Source: JBAZJN01 sp041651295 (lineage in GTDB: Bacteria; Patescibacteriota; UBA1384; XYA2-FULL-43-10; CAINNR01). Taken from it: DNA of 64,000 nucleotides. The first letter of the stretch is position 1; each line of letters begins with the position of its first letter. Made by a program: the position numbers and the translations under genes. The notes under the pieces were generated by a model, which was given only the letters and a program-made list of their open reading frames with translations, had not been told where the DNA came from and made no database searches. Location: the NCBI GenBank assembly GCA_041651295.1, contig JBAZJN010000004.1, positions 1 to 64,000 of the forward strand, given 5' to 3'. Shown here piece by piece: positions 16,292-24,480 of the stretch.

Positions 16292-17989
16292 TTACCAACC
16301 TCCGCCGCCACCTCCGCCACCTCCGCCACCGGAGAATCCACCACCACCCGATCCCGAGCTAGATGGGGATGATGACATTGTGGAAGCCATATTGCTAGAC
16401 ATCGAGGATATTTCCGAAGCCAATGAGTCAACATTGAAATCCGCAATTCCGGCTCCGTAAAACCAGACAGGATGGTAGCTATTAAAGTACTCTTCGCCGT
16501 AAATTTCTTTCATCTTATTAATCCACTCTTTGGTCATGCCAAACATAATTGCGTATGGTAAAAACTTTTCAAAAATGTTTTCTTTTTCATTAAATTTTGC
16601 TCTGTATTTCTCGGCAGTGTTCATGTAGAGTTTAAAACCTTTGATTCGACGCAATAATACTGCGCCTTCCATAGTTCTTCTGGGTAGAATAAATGAAAAA
16701 ATAAAAGTAATAATTCCAGAAATGATAACACAAAATCCAAATAGCGAATTAAATGTTCCGGCATAAATACCAAGCCCGAAAGCAACTAGTGACACAAAGA
16801 TTGAAATACTTTGCCAAAATCTACTGTCTTTTACCAGCCATTTTTTTCCTGCAAGGAAATTTTCACCTGCTTCAGAAATTTTAGGTATGTGCGAATAAAA
16901 TTTATTTTTTAGATCAGAAATTTGAACCTCGTTTTTGGAATGGAAAAGACCTTCTCGCAAGCTGGATTCAGATTCTGATAAATTTGCATCATGCATGATT
17001 CTTGTTAACTTAAAATCTTTCTTGCCAATTTTTTCAATTTTCAAAACACCTTTTACAGCCAAATTAATTATCGCTGCCGAAATAAAATTATTCTTCAGTA
17101 CACTATCGGTCCAAACGAGTCCCATATCAATCGGGTTTAATTTTTCGGGTATTTCAAACTCTGGGACAACTGTTGGATTAATACTTGGATCATTGCCGAC
17201 TTTTTTCCAAAGGAGAAACATTAGATAGAAAATTACAAATGGTATAAAAAGTGTAAAATACCAACCGTATTTCTCCCAAAAGGTAGGTACATAAGGGGAA
17301 ATAATATTCTTAGGAAAGGTTATTGATGTGGTTATTCCTTCTCCGGATGTCATTGTTTTATCGTAATTTATCTCTAAGATATTATTGGCGGTCCAGTTTC
17401 CGGAAATTTCTAAATCATTACTTTCACCGAATTGACCACTATAGAAATAGCTCCCGGAATTTTCTTTATTAACACCATCAGGGAAAATTATTTTGGCGGA
17501 AAAATTATCGATATCAATATCCCAAAAATTACCCGAGACGTTCCAATAAAATTCATCAAAATTTTCCGAATTATGCCGAACAGCGTTTTTAACTTTATAT
17601 TTGATCCGGTAATTATTTATGCCTGTTACATAGACATTAGCATCACCGATTTTCCAAGTAACTGTGCCGTCCGACCGGTTTTTAGTCGTAGAATATTTGT
17701 ATGGCTTACTATCGAAATTGGTAATACTCTCTAATTTGATCGGAGAATCAACCTTTTTCTTATCGCTTAATTGTTGAAAAGTGGGAAGTACCCGAAAGAT
17801 TCCATGTTTTTGGGCTGTGCCACAATCTGCGACAATGTTTTCTGTTACATCTATAGATGAATCATTGTTGACTACAATTTCGGTTTTAAAATCTTTAACA
17901 TACCAATAATCAACATTTTCGCGGGCCAGTGACCGAGTTGGCATTGCAAAAACAACAAGCAAAAATAGTCCAAATAGAATTTTTTTCAT
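16292..17989 (-). CDS. DUF2207 membrane protein (YciQ-like) with Gly-rich tail
   Basis: A 565-residue exported protein: signal peptide at 1-22, a DUF2207 beta-domain with the family signature VTENIVADCGTAQKHGIFRVLP, a helix near 240-260, a cytoplasmic region, a double helix near 395-435, and a C-terminal tail of Ser runs followed by almost pure glycine (last 25 residues). This tail is characteristic of the family. Function is unknown; the family is common in bacteria with a single membrane. A TATAAT lies six bases before ATG, so the mRNA is probably leaderless. Confidence 0.88.
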   Translation of the reverse strand: MKKILFGLFLLVVFAMPTRSLARENVDYWYVKDFKTEIVVNNDSSIDVTENIVADCGTAQKHGIFRVLPTFQQLSDKKKVDSPIKLESITNFDSKPYKYSTTKNRSDGTVTWKIGDANVYVTGINNYRIKYKVKNAVRHNSENFDEFYWNVSGNFWDIDIDNFSAKIIFPDGVNKENSGSYFYSGQFGESNDLEISGNWTANNILEINYDKTMTSGEGITTSITFPKNIISPYVPTFWEKYGWYFTLFIPFVIFYLMFLLWKKVGNDPSINPTVVPEFEIPEKLNPIDMGLVWTDSVLKNNFISAAIINLAVKGVLKIEKIGKKDFKLTRIMHDANLSESESSLREGLFHSKNEVQISDLKNKFYSHIPKISEAGENFLAGKKWLVKDSRFWQSISIFVSLVAFGLGIYAGTFNSLFGFCVIISGIITFIFSFILPRRTMEGAVLLRRIKGFKLYMNTAEKYRAKFNEKENIFEKFLPYAIMFGMTKEWINKMKEIYGEEYFNSYHPVWFYGAGIADFNVDSLASEISSMSSNMASTMSSSPSSSGSGGGGFSGGGGGGGGGGGW

Positions 17990-17995
17990 ACAATT

Positions 17996-18025
17996 ATTAT
18001 ACTTCAGATTTTATAATCAGACCAA
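17996..18025 (-). promoter_or_regulatory. Leaderless promoter of the DUF2207 gene
   Basis: On the minus strand a consensus TATAAT (17996-18001) lies six bases from the ATG; TTGGTC (18020-18025) is a weak -35 at 18 bases. It is back to back with the heliorhodopsin promoter. Confidence 0.5.
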
Positions 18026-18031
18026 CTTTGG

Positions 18032-18067
18032 TACAATTAAATCTATAGATTGTAAATTTGTAAGGAG
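18032..18067 (+). promoter_or_regulatory. -10 box and ribosome site of the heliorhodopsin gene
   Basis: TACAAT (18032-18037) is a good -10 box; no clear -35 is seen at the right distance (TTTTAT is closest). AAGGAG at 18062-18067 is six bases from ATG 18074, which fixes the start. Unlike its divergent neighbour, this transcript has a proper leader. Confidence 0.45.
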
Positions 18068-18073
18068 AAAAAG

Positions 18074-18859
18074 ATGGAAAAGAAAATGAAAAAATTGCGT
18101 TCATTCAATTTGTGGATGGCACTTTTGCACTTTGGCCAAGGGATTGCCATGCTCTGGCTTGCCAACGATTTCAAATTACCTGTTACCAGTTCATACTTAA
18201 AATTTGATGTCGTTACAAAATCACTGCAACCAAATTTAGAGAATTTATTTTCCTTAAAAGTCGGTCCATTGATAGCAATTTTCCTTTTTCTTTCTTCATT
18301 AGCACACTTAATTGTAGGAACAGTTGCCAATGAATGGTATAACAAAAATTTATCAAAAGGTACGAATTTCGCCCGCTGGATCGAATATTCATTTTCATCA
18401 TCAATAATGATAATCGTTATTGCAATGCTGGTTGGAATTTACGACGTTGGCGCATTGATTCTGCTATTTGTACTAAATGCAACCATGATACTTTTTGGTT
18501 GGATGATGGAGCTCCACAACCAAGCCCTTCGACAGAACTCAGGGCAAGCCACAGAAAAAGTGAATTGGACATCATTTGTTTTTGGCTGCATTGCCGGCTT
18601 GGCCACTTGGGTAGTAATTGCAATGTATCTTTTTGGATCGGGTGATGGCGACAACAAAGCTCCAGCATTTGTTTATTGGATTTACTTTTCAATTTTTCTT
18701 TTCTTTAACTGCTTCGCCATTAATCAGGTTTTGCAATACAAAAAAGTTGGTGGTTGGAAAGATTACCTTTATGGAGAACGTGCTTATATCATCCTTTCGT
18801 TGGTTGCCAAATCACTACTTGCCTGGCAGGTATTTGCAGGTACTTTGAGACCTGTTTGA
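18074..18859 (+). CDS. Heliorhodopsin
   Basis: Seven-helix retinal protein of the heliorhodopsin family, 261 residues. Helix 7 has the family motif LSLVAKSLLAWQVFAG with the retinal Schiff-base lysine at 246; helix 3 has RWIEYSFSSS with the counterion glutamate at 104; His19 and His78 match the two conserved inner histidines. Heliorhodopsins have an inside N-terminus, do not pump ions strongly and are proposed to be light sensors or enzyme regulators. The loop between helices 4 and 5 holds about ten extra residues encoded by a palindromic repeat (18524-18545). It is followed by a DUF5652-type gene on the same transcript. No retinal-forming oxygenase gene is in the window, so retinal may come from outside or from elsewhere in the genome. 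Confidence 0.95.
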   Translation: MEKKMKKLRSFNLWMALLHFGQGIAMLWLANDFKLPVTSSYLKFDVVTKSLQPNLENLFSLKVGPLIAIFLFLSSLAHLIVGTVANEWYNKNLSKGTNFARWIEYSFSSSIMIIVIAMLVGIYDVGALILLFVLNATMILFGWMMELHNQALRQNSGQATEKVNWTSFVFGCIAGLATWVVIAMYLFGSGDGDNKAPAFVYWIYFSIFLFFNCFAINQVLQYKKVGGWKDYLYGERAYIILSLVAKSLLAWQVFAGTLRPV

Positions 18860-18890
18860 AAATCAAAAATTAAACTCTGAAAGGAGAAAA

Positions 18891-19091
18891 ATGGATTCAT
18901 CGCAGTTTCCAACATGGTTTCCGATTGTAATTACTTTGATAGCAATTTGGAGTATCCCCTGGAAAGCTGTTGCACTTTGGAAATCAGCCAGGAATAATGA
19001 TCTTGTTTGGTTTATTGTTTTAATGGTCGTCAACACCGTCGGAATTTTAGAAATTCTTTATATTTACCTCATCGGTAAAAAAACTAAATAG
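18891..19091 (+). CDS. DUF5652-type small membrane protein beside heliorhodopsin
   Basis: A 66-residue protein with two membrane helices and the pattern W..PWK..ALWK.AR....WF, which I recognise as the DUF5652 type found in many CPR and archaeal genomes. It starts 31 bases after the heliorhodopsin stop with its own AAGGAG, and no terminator lies between, so the two are cotranscribed. A role as partner or signal relay of the rhodopsin is inference from position. Confidence 0.8.
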   Translation: MDSSQFPTWFPIVITLIAIWSIPWKAVALWKSARNNDLVWFIVLMVVNTVGILEILYIYLIGKKTK

Positions 19092-19101
19092 TGCTAGAAG
19101 T

Positions 19102-19293
19102 TCAACCGTTTTGGCGCTCGTAGAATGATCCCTTTTTCCCACTGCGGTTAGCTTTTCTTTGGCCACCTTGTTTTCCCATATTCGCCGGTTTCCACTCATC
19201 TTTGGTTGTCTCGGCGACATAATTGCAAGTTCCGCAACGGATAGCCTCGGTCTGAAAAAACGCACCACAATTTGGACAACTTTTATTTTTCAT
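19102..19293 (-). CDS. Small zinc-ribbon protein
   Basis: 63 residues with a rubredoxin-like zinc ribbon, CPNCGAFFQ...CGTCNYV (four cysteines, residues 6-25), followed by a basic Gly/Lys-rich tail that could bind nucleic acid. It is convergent with the heliorhodopsin-DUF5652 pair, with only ten bases between the stops. TAGAAT (19300-19305) lies six bases before its ATG, so it is probably leaderless. Function unknown. Confidence 0.75.
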   Translation of the reverse strand: MKNKSCPNCGAFFQTEAIRCGTCNYVAETTKDEWKPANMGKQGGQRKANRSGKKGSFYERQNG

Positions 19294-19349
19294 ATCCCAA
19301 TTCTACATTTAAAATCAAAAAAAACAAAGATTATTTTTCTAATTGTAGG

Positions 19350-19378
19350 TTGACAAATTGAGAAAAAAAGTGTAGTGT
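19350..19378 (+). promoter_or_regulatory. Probable typA promoter
   Basis: A consensus TTGACA (19350-19355), 17-base spacer and TAGTGT (19373-19378). The -10 is poor (three of six), but the -35 is perfect. About 100 bases of leader follow without an obvious structure. Confidence 0.4.
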
Positions 19379-19478
19379 TACTATACAGATGTTGTTTGGT
19401 AGAACTTTCTAAGTTTGGCTTGGAGGCGGTCTATTTAACAATAATTAACGAAATTATTTAGTTTTTTATTTGCAAAAA

Positions 19479-21293
19479 ATGGAAATTAGGAATGTTGCAA
19501 TTATCGCTCACGTTGATCATGGGAAAACCACTTTAGTGGATGGTTTTTTAAAACAGTCTAAAACTTTTCGTGACAATGAAGCTTACATGGAGCAGGATCT
19601 AATTCTTGACTCGAATGATCAGGAACGTGAACGCGGTATTACAATATTGGCCAAAAATACAGCGATTAATTACCGAGATGTGAAAATCAACATCATAGAC
19701 ACTCCCGGACATGCTGATTTTGGCGGTGAAGTTGAGAGAACTCTCAATATGGCGGAGGGAGCTATTCTAGTTATTGACGCGCAGGAAGGTCCGATGCCGC
19801 AGACGAAGTTTGTACTTAAAAAAGCCTTCGAGTTGGGTCTAAAAATTATTGTTGTTATTAATAAAATTGATAAACAAAATGCTGATTTAGAGAAAACCAT
19901 AAATAATACTTATGACTTGTTTTTGGACATGGCTCAGACTGATGATCAGCTGGAGTTCCCAATTTATTACGCCCTTGGCCGAGATGGGAAAGCCTGGGAC
20001 AATATGCCGGTAGATTTTAATCAAGAAGCAAATTTGTCTCCAATACTCGATGCTATTGTCGATTATATACCGGCGCCGGAGCAAAATGATGACGAACCTT
20101 TCCAGATGTTGGTGTCAGCTCTCGACTATGATAGTTTTATGGGTAAATATGCTGTCGGAAAAATTAAAAATGGCGTGGCAAAATCTGGTCAGCAAGTAAT
20201 TCTTCTAGATAAAGATGGGGTTATTGGGAATGGCAGAATTGAAAAAATCTATTTAAATAGCGGAATGAAAAAGATTGAGGTCACTGAGGCCCATTCCGGC
20301 GATATTGTTTCAATTGCAGGTATAAAAAATGCCACTATCGGTTATACTGTTGCCGACCCTGCAAATCCTGAAGCATTACCTGCTCCGGAAATTGAAGAGC
20401 CGACTCTTCGGATCTCCGTTTACGCTAATACGTCACCATTTGCCGGCAGGGAAGGAAAATTTGTTACAGCCAGACAACTTCTCGATCGAATTACAAAAGA
20501 GCTGGAAACCAATGTATCTCTACGATTCGATCCGTCCCAAGACGGGAATTATATACTATCGGGTCGCGGCGAGCTCCACTTGTCGGTTTTTATTGAAAAT
20601 CTTCGACGTGAGGGATATGAGCTTCAAGTAGGGAAACCGGAGGTAATAACCAAAGAAATTGACGGAGTAGTATCCGAGCCGGTTGAGGAATTAACAGTTG
20701 ATGTGAGAAGTGATTTTGCCCAAACTGTAATTGGTGAGATTAGCCGTCGTCGCGGAATACTTATTCATCAAAATGAAAATCAAGATGGTACTACCAGACT
20801 AATTTTTGAAATTTCAACCAGAGGGACGTTGGGATTGCGCAACATCTTAATGACGGCAACAAAAGGAACGGCGGTAATTAACTCAATATTTTTGAGGTAC
20901 GATCAGCTTGGGCCGGCATTACCAAAAACCAGAAGCGGAGTTTTGATCGCTTATGAGGCTGGGAAAGCAGTAACTTTCGGTCTGAACAATGCTCAACAGC
21001 GAGGCATCACATTTATCCCACCGCAAACGGAAGTTTATGCCGGAATGATTATCGGTCAAAACCCGACTGAACGCGATATGGAAATCAATGTTACTAAAGA
21101 AAAACAACTAACAAACGTGCGGGCATCTTCCTCTGACATCGCGACAATCCTAACCCCGCCGACGCTGCTTTCGCTCGAACAGTGCATAGATTTTCTTGAT
21201 GACGACGAGCTTTTGGAAGTTACCCCAAAGTCTCTTCGTCTGCGAAAAAAGATTTTAAATACGACCGAAAGAAATCGATCTAAAAACAAATAA
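19479..21293 (+). CDS. typA: Ribosome-associated GTPase TypA/BipA
   Basis: Translational GTPase of the EF-G family that binds the ribosome and helps assembly and stress growth. G motifs are intact: AHVDHGKTT (G1), the RERGITI G2 region, DTPGHADFGGEVER (G3) and NKIDKQNAD (G4). Domains II, III and V and the TypA-specific C-terminus follow, with a basic tail KNTTERNRSKNK-like at the end. I take ATG 19479 as start (604 residues); TTG 19470 would add three residues. It is followed by ligA with its own -10 box. Confidence 0.97.
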   Translation: MEIRNVAIIAHVDHGKTTLVDGFLKQSKTFRDNEAYMEQDLILDSNDQERERGITILAKNTAINYRDVKINIIDTPGHADFGGEVERTLNMAEGAILVIDAQEGPMPQTKFVLKKAFELGLKIIVVINKIDKQNADLEKTINNTYDLFLDMAQTDDQLEFPIYYALGRDGKAWDNMPVDFNQEANLSPILDAIVDYIPAPEQNDDEPFQMLVSALDYDSFMGKYAVGKIKNGVAKSGQQVILLDKDGVIGNGRIEKIYLNSGMKKIEVTEAHSGDIVSIAGIKNATIGYTVADPANPEALPAPEIEEPTLRISVYANTSPFAGREGKFVTARQLLDRITKELETNVSLRFDPSQDGNYILSGRGELHLSVFIENLRREGYELQVGKPEVITKEIDGVVSEPVEELTVDVRSDFAQTVIGEISRRRGILIHQNENQDGTTRLIFEISTRGTLGLRNILMTATKGTAVINSIFLRYDQLGPALPKTRSGVLIAYEAGKAVTFGLNNAQQRGITFIPPQTEVYAGMIIGQNPTERDMEINVTKEKQLTNVRASSSDIATILTPPTLLSLEQCIDFLDDDELLEVTPKSLRLRKKILNTTERNRSKNK

Positions 21294-21331
21294 TTTGTAC
21301 TCCAAATAGAGAATTCTGAGGTCAAATATGC

Positions 21332-21337
21332 TAAAAT
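21332..21337 (+). promoter_or_regulatory. Extended -10 box of ligA
   Basis: TGCTAAAAT with TAAAAT at 21332-21337. No convincing -35. The second in-frame ATG (21346) is eight bases downstream, which favours that start and a leaderless transcript over ATG 21328, which would lie upstream of the transcription start. Confidence 0.45.
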
Positions 21338-21345
21338 GGGTATAT

Positions 21346-23391
21346 ATGACCAAGGACGAAGCAAAAAAAAGAGCAGAAAAATTACGCGATGAGATTAATT
21401 ACCACCGCTATATTTACAATACTCTCGACAAATCTGATATCTCCGACGCAGCTTATGATTCGCTTTTCCACGAGCTGGAGAAAATTGAAGAACAGTATCC
21501 GGAATTGATAACGTCCAACTCTCCAACACAGAGAGTGGGTGCTAGGCCAGCAAAAAAATTTGAAAAAGTTCATCATGACAGCAAAATGTATTCAATAAAT
21601 GATGTTTTTAACTTCGGAGAACTTGAAAAATGGCAGGAAAGGTTGATCAAATTGGGGGCAAAGTCAGCGATCGATAAATCTGGCTATTATGTGGAGCTAA
21701 AAATGGATGGGTTGGCAGTTTCTCTGATTTACGAAAATGGCAGCTTGCTGCGGGGAACTACAAGAGGGGACGGTATAATCGGGGAGGATGTTACAAATAA
21801 CCTAAGGACAATAGAAGCAATCCCTTTGAAACTTGAACATCACAAAGATATTAAAAAAATTCTTTGTGCACGCGGCGCAGAATCAGTGTTGAGAGGTAGG
21901 CTTGAAGTTCGCGGTGAAGCATTTTTATCAAAAAAAGATTTTGAAAATTTAAATCAAGAACGTGAAAAACAAGGATTGTCGAAATATGCCAATCCGAGAA
22001 ACATTGCCGCAGGATCAATTCGTCAGTTAGACCCAAAAATTACGGCCGAAAGAGAGCTGGACTTTTTTGTTTATTCTGTACCGGTTAAAATTGGTCTTAA
22101 TCAGCATCACCAAGAGCACGATCTCGCATCATGTTTAGGATTTAAAATAAACAAAAACAACAAACATTGCAGAAGTATTCAGGAAGTAGAAGAATATCTC
22201 AAACATTGGGAGAAAGCCAGAGAAAATCTGCCTTACCAAACAGACGGAGTGGTTGTAATATTGGATGATAAAAAGGCCTTCGACCGCTTAGGTGTTGTTG
22301 GAAAAGCTCCACGTGGAATGATTGCATACAAATTCGCTGCCGAAGAAGCAACCTCGACCATAAAGGACATAATTGTTCAAGTGGGAAGGACAGGTAAATT
22401 AACTCCTGTGGCTGTAATGGAGCCGACACTTGTCGCCGGATCTACAGTTTCACGGGCGACTCTTCATAATGCCGACGAGATCAAACGCAAGGATATTAAA
22501 ATCGGTGACACGGTCATCATCCGAAAAGCCGGTGATGTAATTCCGGAGGTAGTCGAACCGATAAAAAGTATGAGAAGCGGACACGAAAAAGAATTTCACA
22601 TGCCACATGAATGTCCGGTTTGCGGCGGCGAAGTAACCAAGAAGGATGGCGAGGTTGATTATTACTGTAAAAAGAAAGATTGCGCGATTCGTAAATTGCG
22701 TCAACTCGGATTTTTTGTATCAAAAAATGCTTTTGATATTGACGGACTTGGGCCAAAAATTCTTGAACAACTTTGGAATGAGGGGCTGGTTCGTTCGCCG
22801 GAAGATATTTTTAAGCTTAAAGAAGATGATCTAAAACCGCTGGAGAGATTTGCGGAAAAATCAGCAGCAAATATTATTGATGCCGTGGAGAACTCAAAGA
22901 AGATTTCATTGGAAAGATTTTTATATGCGTTAGGGATTAGACATATCGGTGCAGAAACCGCGGAGGATGTTGCTGAACAGTTTGGGGAAATTGATAAAAT
23001 TCTGACACTCGGTAAATCCGATCTGGATGCAATTTATGGAGTGGGGGAGGCTGTTGGTAGTTCCTTTGAAGAATATTTTTCAGATCACAATAACATCGAT
23101 ATGATTAAAAATTTGCGGAAACTTGGAGTGAAAATTCTACCATACCACTCCCCTGTTGTTTCTAAAAAACTGGGCGGAAAATCTTTTGTGATTACCGGTT
23201 CGTTGGAATCGATGCCTCGTGATGATGCACATAAAATGATAGTAAAAATTGGTGGCGTGGTTCATTCATCAGTTACATCAAAAACAGACTACCTGGTTTT
23301 AGGCGATGAGCCAGGGTCAAAATTTGAAAAAGCGAAGCGGTTTGGGACTAAAATATTGTCTGAAGAAGAGTTTTTGAAAATGATTAAGTAG
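21346..23391 (+). CDS. ligA: NAD-dependent DNA ligase
   Basis: Seals nicks in replication and repair using NAD. Domain order is complete in about 681 residues: Ia (YHRYIYNTLDK for NMN binding), adenylation domain with active-site lysine in ELKMDGLAVS near residue 120, OB fold, a four-cysteine zinc finger (CPVCGGEV...CKKKDCAIRK), helix-hairpin-helix repeats and a C-terminal BRCT domain (KLGGKSFVITGSLESMPRD). The start is set at 21346 because the -10 box lies between the two candidate ATGs. Identification is secure. Confidence 0.97.
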   Translation: MTKDEAKKRAEKLRDEINYHRYIYNTLDKSDISDAAYDSLFHELEKIEEQYPELITSNSPTQRVGARPAKKFEKVHHDSKMYSINDVFNFGELEKWQERLIKLGAKSAIDKSGYYVELKMDGLAVSLIYENGSLLRGTTRGDGIIGEDVTNNLRTIEAIPLKLEHHKDIKKILCARGAESVLRGRLEVRGEAFLSKKDFENLNQEREKQGLSKYANPRNIAAGSIRQLDPKITAERELDFFVYSVPVKIGLNQHHQEHDLASCLGFKINKNNKHCRSIQEVEEYLKHWEKARENLPYQTDGVVVILDDKKAFDRLGVVGKAPRGMIAYKFAAEEATSTIKDIIVQVGRTGKLTPVAVMEPTLVAGSTVSRATLHNADEIKRKDIKIGDTVIIRKAGDVIPEVVEPIKSMRSGHEKEFHMPHECPVCGGEVTKKDGEVDYYCKKKDCAIRKLRQLGFFVSKNAFDIDGLGPKILEQLWNEGLVRSPEDIFKLKEDDLKPLERFAEKSAANIIDAVENSKKISLERFLYALGIRHIGAETAEDVAEQFGEIDKILTLGKSDLDAIYGVGEAVGSSFEEYFSDHNNIDMIKNLRKLGVKILPYHSPVVSKKLGGKSFVITGSLESMPRDDAHKMIVKIGGVVHSSVTSKTDYLVLGDEPGSKFEKAKRFGTKILSEEEFLKMIK

Positions 23392-23395
23392 TCCT

Positions 23396-23435
23396 CTAAA
23401 AAAAATAACGCCCGGCCCCAGTTGGGGTGCGGGCG
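23396..23435 (-). terminator. Terminator of the minus-strand orphan gene (ligA side)
   Basis: A GC-rich hairpin (CGCCCG at 23409-23414 with CGGGCG at 23430-23435, inner CCCC/GGGG) is followed on the minus strand by a T-rich run (23398-23408). It lies right after the orphan gene stop and may also stop ligA transcripts. Confidence 0.75.
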
Positions 23436-23454
23436 GTGTCGGTCTTGTGACCAC

Positions 23455-24045
23455 TTAGTGTGGGAATGCATCCACTCGAAGGATGTGGAGACAGTGGATG
23501 CAACAATCCTCATTGCGTGGCGTCATGCCGCCGGTGTTAATCAACGCCATTCTACCTTCGGCGACATGTAGGCCGGTCGGGCTGAGCGCGCACCGTTGGT
23601 ATGGCTTGATGATTTCCGACGCAATATCGTCTTGCGGTCCCTCTTCGGCCAGTTCGAGGACGATGATGACTTCCCTGTTGACAGCGTCGTTCCTCTTCCA
23701 GAGTCGGTAGGTTATCAACCCCTGGCTTTTCTCGTCCAAAGCCTCGACGAGTCCGGCCAGTTCGATGTCGTTGGCCAGCTCAATGTCGTTTTCGCGCCAG
23801 AAGTGGCGATTCCTCAGATTTCCCTGTGGGGAATGATTGAGCTGTTCGCTGAAGAGGATGATTCCACCGGAACTAAGTTTGGCAAACTCAATCGTGGGCA
23901 GAATCAGGCTCCCGCTAAGGTGGAAGACTGGGAAGACGGAAGCCGTGTAATCCTCGTCTGTTGGAATCCAACGCCAACCGTGGATGTAGCAACCGTCAGC
24001 GGGTGACGGTAGATCCCACGGAGCAAAATCTTTCTTGGTGCGCAT
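23455..24045 (-). CDS. GC-rich orphan protein A
   Basis: About 196 residues, no family recognised. It contains three His and five Cys clustered toward the C-terminus (NEDCCIHCLHILR near the end), hinting at metal binding or redox chemistry. Start is set at 24045, where GAGGTG lies nine bases before ATG; a longer reading to 24144 would include the promoter. Codons are visibly richer in G and C than in ligA and gatC on either side. It has a textbook promoter and its own terminator, so it is a single-gene unit dropped between core genes. Expression seems certain, function unknown. Confidence 0.75.
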   Translation of the reverse strand: MRTKKDFAPWDLPSPADGCYIHGWRWIPTDEDYTASVFPVFHLSGSLILPTIEFAKLSSGGIILFSEQLNHSPQGNLRNRHFWRENDIELANDIELAGLVEALDEKSQGLITYRLWKRNDAVNREVIIVLELAEEGPQDDIASEIIKPYQRCALSPTGLHVAEGRMALINTGGMTPRNEDCCIHCLHILRVDAFPH

Positions 24046-24084
24046 TTCCTTTGTCACCTCATGTCTGATTCGGTTTGCGGGCAA

Positions 24085-24113
24085 ATTGTAGCAAAAAATC
24101 ATTCGTTTATCAA
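24085..24113 (-). promoter_or_regulatory. Promoter of orphan gene A
   Basis: Minus strand: TTGATA (24108-24113), a 17-base spacer ending in TGC, TACAAT (24085-24090). Divergent from the gatC promoter 12 bases away. Confidence 0.65.
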
Positions 24114-24125
24114 GGATGATCGTTA

Positions 24126-24154
24126 TTGATAAAATCCTTGGCAAGTGCTAGAAT
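24126..24154 (+). promoter_or_regulatory. Leaderless promoter of gatCA
   Basis: TTGATA (24126-24131), a 17-base spacer ending in TGC, TAGAAT (24149-24154). ATG 24163 is eight bases after the -10 box. Confidence 0.65.
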
Positions 24155-24162
24155 GAGTTCAA

Positions 24163-24480
24163 ATGTCAGAAGAAATGAAAAAATCAGGAGACTCATCCTG
24201 GGTGTTAGATGTCGCCCAGCTTGCTAGAATTGAACTATCCAAAGCTGAGGAAGAAAAGTTCGCTGAGCAGCTTTCTGCAGTTCTTGAAAATTTTGAACTC
24301 CTAAATAAAGTTGACGCTTCGGATGTCGAGCCAACCGCTCAGGTGACCGGGCTAACCAACGTTTTTCGTGACGATAAAATTCAAAATAACAATGATAAAA
24401 AAACGCGTGATGAGCTTTTAGCAAACGCGCCAGAAATTGAAAACGGAGCAATAAAAATCCCCGGAGTTTTTAATGGCTGA
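24163..24480 (+). CDS. gatC: Asp/Glu-tRNA(Asn/Gln) amidotransferase subunit C
   Basis: Small stabilising subunit of GatCAB, which converts Glu-tRNA(Gln) and Asp-tRNA(Asn) to the amidated forms. 105 residues with the family pattern VAQLARIELSKAEEEKF, VDTSDVEPT-like core (VDASDVEPTAQV) and a C-terminal IKIPGVF segment that wraps GatA. It overlaps gatA by eight bases. The third subunit, gatB, lies 3.3 kb downstream, so the set is split by four genes. Confidence 0.96.
   Translation: MSEEMKKSGDSSWVLDVAQLARIELSKAEEEKFAEQLSAVLENFELLNKVDASDVEPTAQVTGLTNVFRDDKIQNNNDKKTRDELLANAPEIENGAIKIPGVFNG

Noticed and set aside
23596..24006. 136-codon plus-strand ORF opposite orphan A
   Set aside because: Shadow of the GC-rich gene; promoter and terminator both point to the minus strand.
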